Origin: Prevotella sp. UBA6447
Lineage (GTDB): Bacteria; Bacteroidota; Bacteroidia; Bacteroidales; Bacteroidaceae
Direction of reading: 5' to 3'
DNA length: 35,092 bases
Assembly (NCBI GenBank): GCA_002437115.1
Contig: DJOD01000053.1
Span: 25,861-60,952, forward strand
The position numbers and the translations under genes are program-made. This document shows positions 33,224 to 35,092 of this stretch, piece after piece (within the stretch, counting starts at the first letter, position 1; each line of letters begins with the position of its first letter). Below the pieces are notes generated by a model. The model was not told where the DNA came from and did not search any database. It saw only the letters and a program-made list of their open reading frames with translations.

Positions 33224-34357
33224 ATGAAAACCCAGAGTAACAACGACCCTATCGTTTCTATCATTGTTCCTGTTTATAACACTGAGCAATACTTGTCCGC
33301 ATGCGTGAATAGTATTCTCTGCCAAACTTTCTCTTCTTATGAAATCATCCTTGTGGATGATGGAAGTTCTGACAATTCAGGGGCGGTGTGCGATCATTTG
33401 GCAGAGGAACATTTTCAAGTAGTTGTTGTCCATCAGAAAAATAAGGGTGCTTCCGCTGCTCGTAACACAGGCTTGAGGGCATCTAAGGGCGCATGGATCA
33501 TGTTTGTTGATTCTGACGATCAGCTGAATGATGAGCGTAGCTTGGAAAGGATAATGGAAAGAACTGAAGGTGTGGATCTGGTGGCGTGCGGACTCATTCG
33601 CATTGATGCTACGGGGGTAGACACAACGCATTATCCCAGCCAGGTAAGCAAGACAGTGAGTTCACAGGAATTTGTTAAATACCTTTTAGATTTTTCTTAT
33701 GGCTATTTGGGCTTTGTGTGGTCTAAGCTCTACAGGAAGATGTACTTGTCAGGCATTCTCTTTGACGAAGAACTGAAATTCTGTGAGGATCAACAGTTCC
33801 TGGTGAAATATCTATGTGCCTTGAATGGGAAAAGGGTACGGCTTGACAACACGCTTCGTGCCTATAAGTATTTTTCTCGCGCTAACAGTATGATGTCATC
33901 GCTGCAGAAAGGGTATAATCCGGATTTTTTCACTGATTTTTTGGCTTACGAAAAAATTGCCCGTCAAATTCACCATACTTTTGAGGATACCATTCTTGAC
34001 GAGATGGCTACCCGAAACCTGATAGGTTCAGGATGCCGGATTCTGGGAATGATGCAGGCGTGCGACCATGCTTTAGTTGAAAAGCAAAGGACATACATCA
34101 TGTCACGTCTCGAAGAGTTGGATGGCAACCAGAAAATCCAAAAGCAAATACGTTGTTCGTTGGTCAACACGTCGCTGCTACAACTCCGCGAAAAGATGAA
34201 GACGTTAGACCGCGAAGAAAAAGTTCGGGCAATATCTTTATGGATGAAAAGCGATAGTTGCCAATTATGTTGTCTGAGCAGGAAATGGAAAATTGCATAT
34301 CTGCTCAATGTTGTGCTGGGAGAACGAGGGCTTGCTCTTGTGGCAAGCAAAATTTGA
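33224..34357 (+). CDS. Family 2 glycosyltransferase
   Basis: 377 aa from ATG 33224 (MKTQSNNDPIVSIIVPVYNT). The GT-A fold of family 2 is clear: SIIVPVYNTEQYLSACVNSI, then ILVDDGSSDNSG, GASAARNTGLRASKG, and the metal-binding FVDSDDQL at about residues 93-100. The C-terminal part (SYGYLGFVWSKLYRKMYL) is typical of capsule-type enzymes. It transfers a sugar from a nucleotide donor to a lipid-linked glycan on the cytoplasmic face of the inner membrane. Donor and linkage cannot be told. Base composition is clearly lower in GC than glf upstream, as often seen in variable capsule genes. Confidence 0.92.
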   Translation: MKTQSNNDPIVSIIVPVYNTEQYLSACVNSILCQTFSSYEIILVDDGSSDNSGAVCDHLAEEHFQVVVVHQKNKGASAARNTGLRASKGAWIMFVDSDDQLNDERSLERIMERTEGVDLVACGLIRIDATGVDTTHYPSQVSKTVSSQEFVKYLLDFSYGYLGFVWSKLYRKMYLSGILFDEELKFCEDQQFLVKYLCALNGKRVRLDNTLRAYKYFSRANSMMSSLQKGYNPDFFTDFLAYEKIARQIHHTFEDTILDEMATRNLIGSGCRILGMMQACDHALVEKQRTYIMSRLEELDGNQKIQKQIRCSLVNTSLLQLREKMKTLDREEKVRAISLWMKSDSCQLCCLSRKWKIAYLLNVVLGERGLALVASKI

Positions 34358-34397
34358 TGGTTCCTCTACATTCACAAGAATATTAAGATTGCCTCTT

Positions 34398-35030
34398 ATG
34401 AAAGTATCAATTGTCATTCCTGTTTACAATGTGGAACACTATATAGTAGAAAGTTTCGACTCTATAGTTGCACAAACCTATTCGGGTGATATGGAATGTT
34501 TGTTTGTGGATGACCGTGGGACGGACAATTCGGTGAGATTGCTGGAAGATAGAATCGAAAATTATAAAGGGCAAATTAAGTTTGAGATTATCCATATGGT
34601 CAGCAATTCCGGTCCGTCGTGCGCCCGCAATCAAGGTATACTTCATGCTACTGGCGACTACGTGCTGTTTGTTGATAGCGATGACACGCTCTTCCCTGAT
34701 GCCATTGCGCAAATGGTTGTCTTGGCAGAAAAGTACCCTGGGGTAGACGTGGTGCAAAGTTTTGCAAAAAGTTCTCTTGGATGGTTGCGCTACGAGGGGA
34801 AGATTCTGCCAGAATACTCCAGTGACTCGAGATGGCTCAAATCAACGATGTTGCAACGGCTTGTGATACCCATGACTGTGTGGAACAAATTGGTACGCAG
34901 ACAAATGGTGATGGAAAACCATTTGTTTTTCGAAGAAGGTATTGCCTATGAGGATGAGTTATGGAATTTTATGTTGGCAAAATATGTGCGCGACATGGCC
35001 TTCTGTAAGAATTTAAGGGATGTTCTATAA
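34398..35030 (+). CDS. Family 2 glycosyltransferase, short or truncated
   Basis: 210 aa from ATG 34398 (MKVSIVIPVYNVEHYIVESF). An in-frame start at 34293 would add 35 residues inside the previous gene and lacks homology, so it is rejected. GT2 motifs are present: SIVIPVYNVEHY, LFVDDRGTDNSV, GPSCARNQGILHATGDY, and LFVDSDDTLFPD at about residues 93-104. The protein stops at TAA 35028-35030, right after AYEDELWNFMLAKYVRDM. Family members usually go on for about 100 residues more. The same frame stays open after the stop to the window edge, so a nonsense mutation, frameshift or genuine short form are all possible. Confidence 0.8.
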   Translation: MKVSIVIPVYNVEHYIVESFDSIVAQTYSGDMECLFVDDRGTDNSVRLLEDRIENYKGQIKFEIIHMVSNSGPSCARNQGILHATGDYVLFVDSDDTLFPDAIAQMVVLAEKYPGVDVVQSFAKSSLGWLRYEGKILPEYSSDSRWLKSTMLQRLVIPMTVWNKLVRRQMVMENHLFFEEGIAYEDELWNFMLAKYVRDMAFCKNLRDVL

Positions 35031-35092
35031 ATTAAAGTGCTAATATTCAGTGAATTACTTGCGTATTACGCAAAAAAGCCGTACTTTTATAG

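Overview
The window looks like a chromosomal segment of a Bacteroidota species of the Prevotella / Bacteroides type. Several features point there. Intergenic regions carry the Bacteroidota vegetative promoter (TTTG, 19-21 nt, TAnnTTTG). Four secreted proteins end in C-terminal tails typical of type IX secretion (T9SS). There is an HU-related DNA-binding protein of the Bacteroidota-specific type followed by a 'smalltalk' micro-ORF, a pyruvate:ferredoxin oxidoreductase suited to anaerobic growth, and an UpxY-type antiterminator heading a surface-polysaccharide locus. No phage, plasmid, CRISPR, rRNA or tRNA was seen.

Layout. (1) 1-200: the 5' end of a four-helix-bundle-like gene on the minus strand, preceded by nine degenerate 9-bp tandem units that run up to the stop codon of the next gene. 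(2) 197-5119, minus strand: a very large AlbA_2/Schlafen-type protein and a small ATP-grasp protein. (3) 5416-10307, plus strand: an AAA ATPase with an altered Walker B motif, then nifJ. (4) 10559-11524: the HU-related gene and a 32-aa smalltalk protein, bounded by a promoter and a terminator. (5) 11576-17214, minus strand: GH127 and GH97 glycoside hydrolases, then a CBM9-like protein, with a possible small RNA on the plus strand between GH97 and CBM9. (6) 17427-29690, plus strand: four consecutive exported multidomain proteins (choice-of-anchor J / cleaved-adhesin modules, an Omp28-like protein, a carboxypeptidase-regulatory repeat protein), all with T9SS-type tails. (7) 30233-35092, plus strand: promoter, structured leader, upxY-like antiterminator, helicase-associated-domain small protein, UDP-galactopyranose mutase, a 172-bp palindromic element, an Rpn-C-terminus-like small protein, and two GT2 glycosyltransferases at lower GC.

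How the parts work together. The GH97/GH127 pair keeps the catalytic residues of retaining GH97 enzymes and of beta-L-arabinofuranosidases. It probably trims arabinose- or galactose-containing side chains outside the cytoplasm. The T9SS cargo block is probably a cell-surface adhesin or protein-binding set. The last 5 kb is the start of a capsule or exopolysaccharide operon whose long leader and first gene suggest processive antitermination control.

The observation I would follow first is the hypervariable-looking 9-bp repeat array directly upstream of the four-helix-bundle gene at the left edge. It is regular in period, degenerate in sequence, and not explained by any coding frame or known promoter element.
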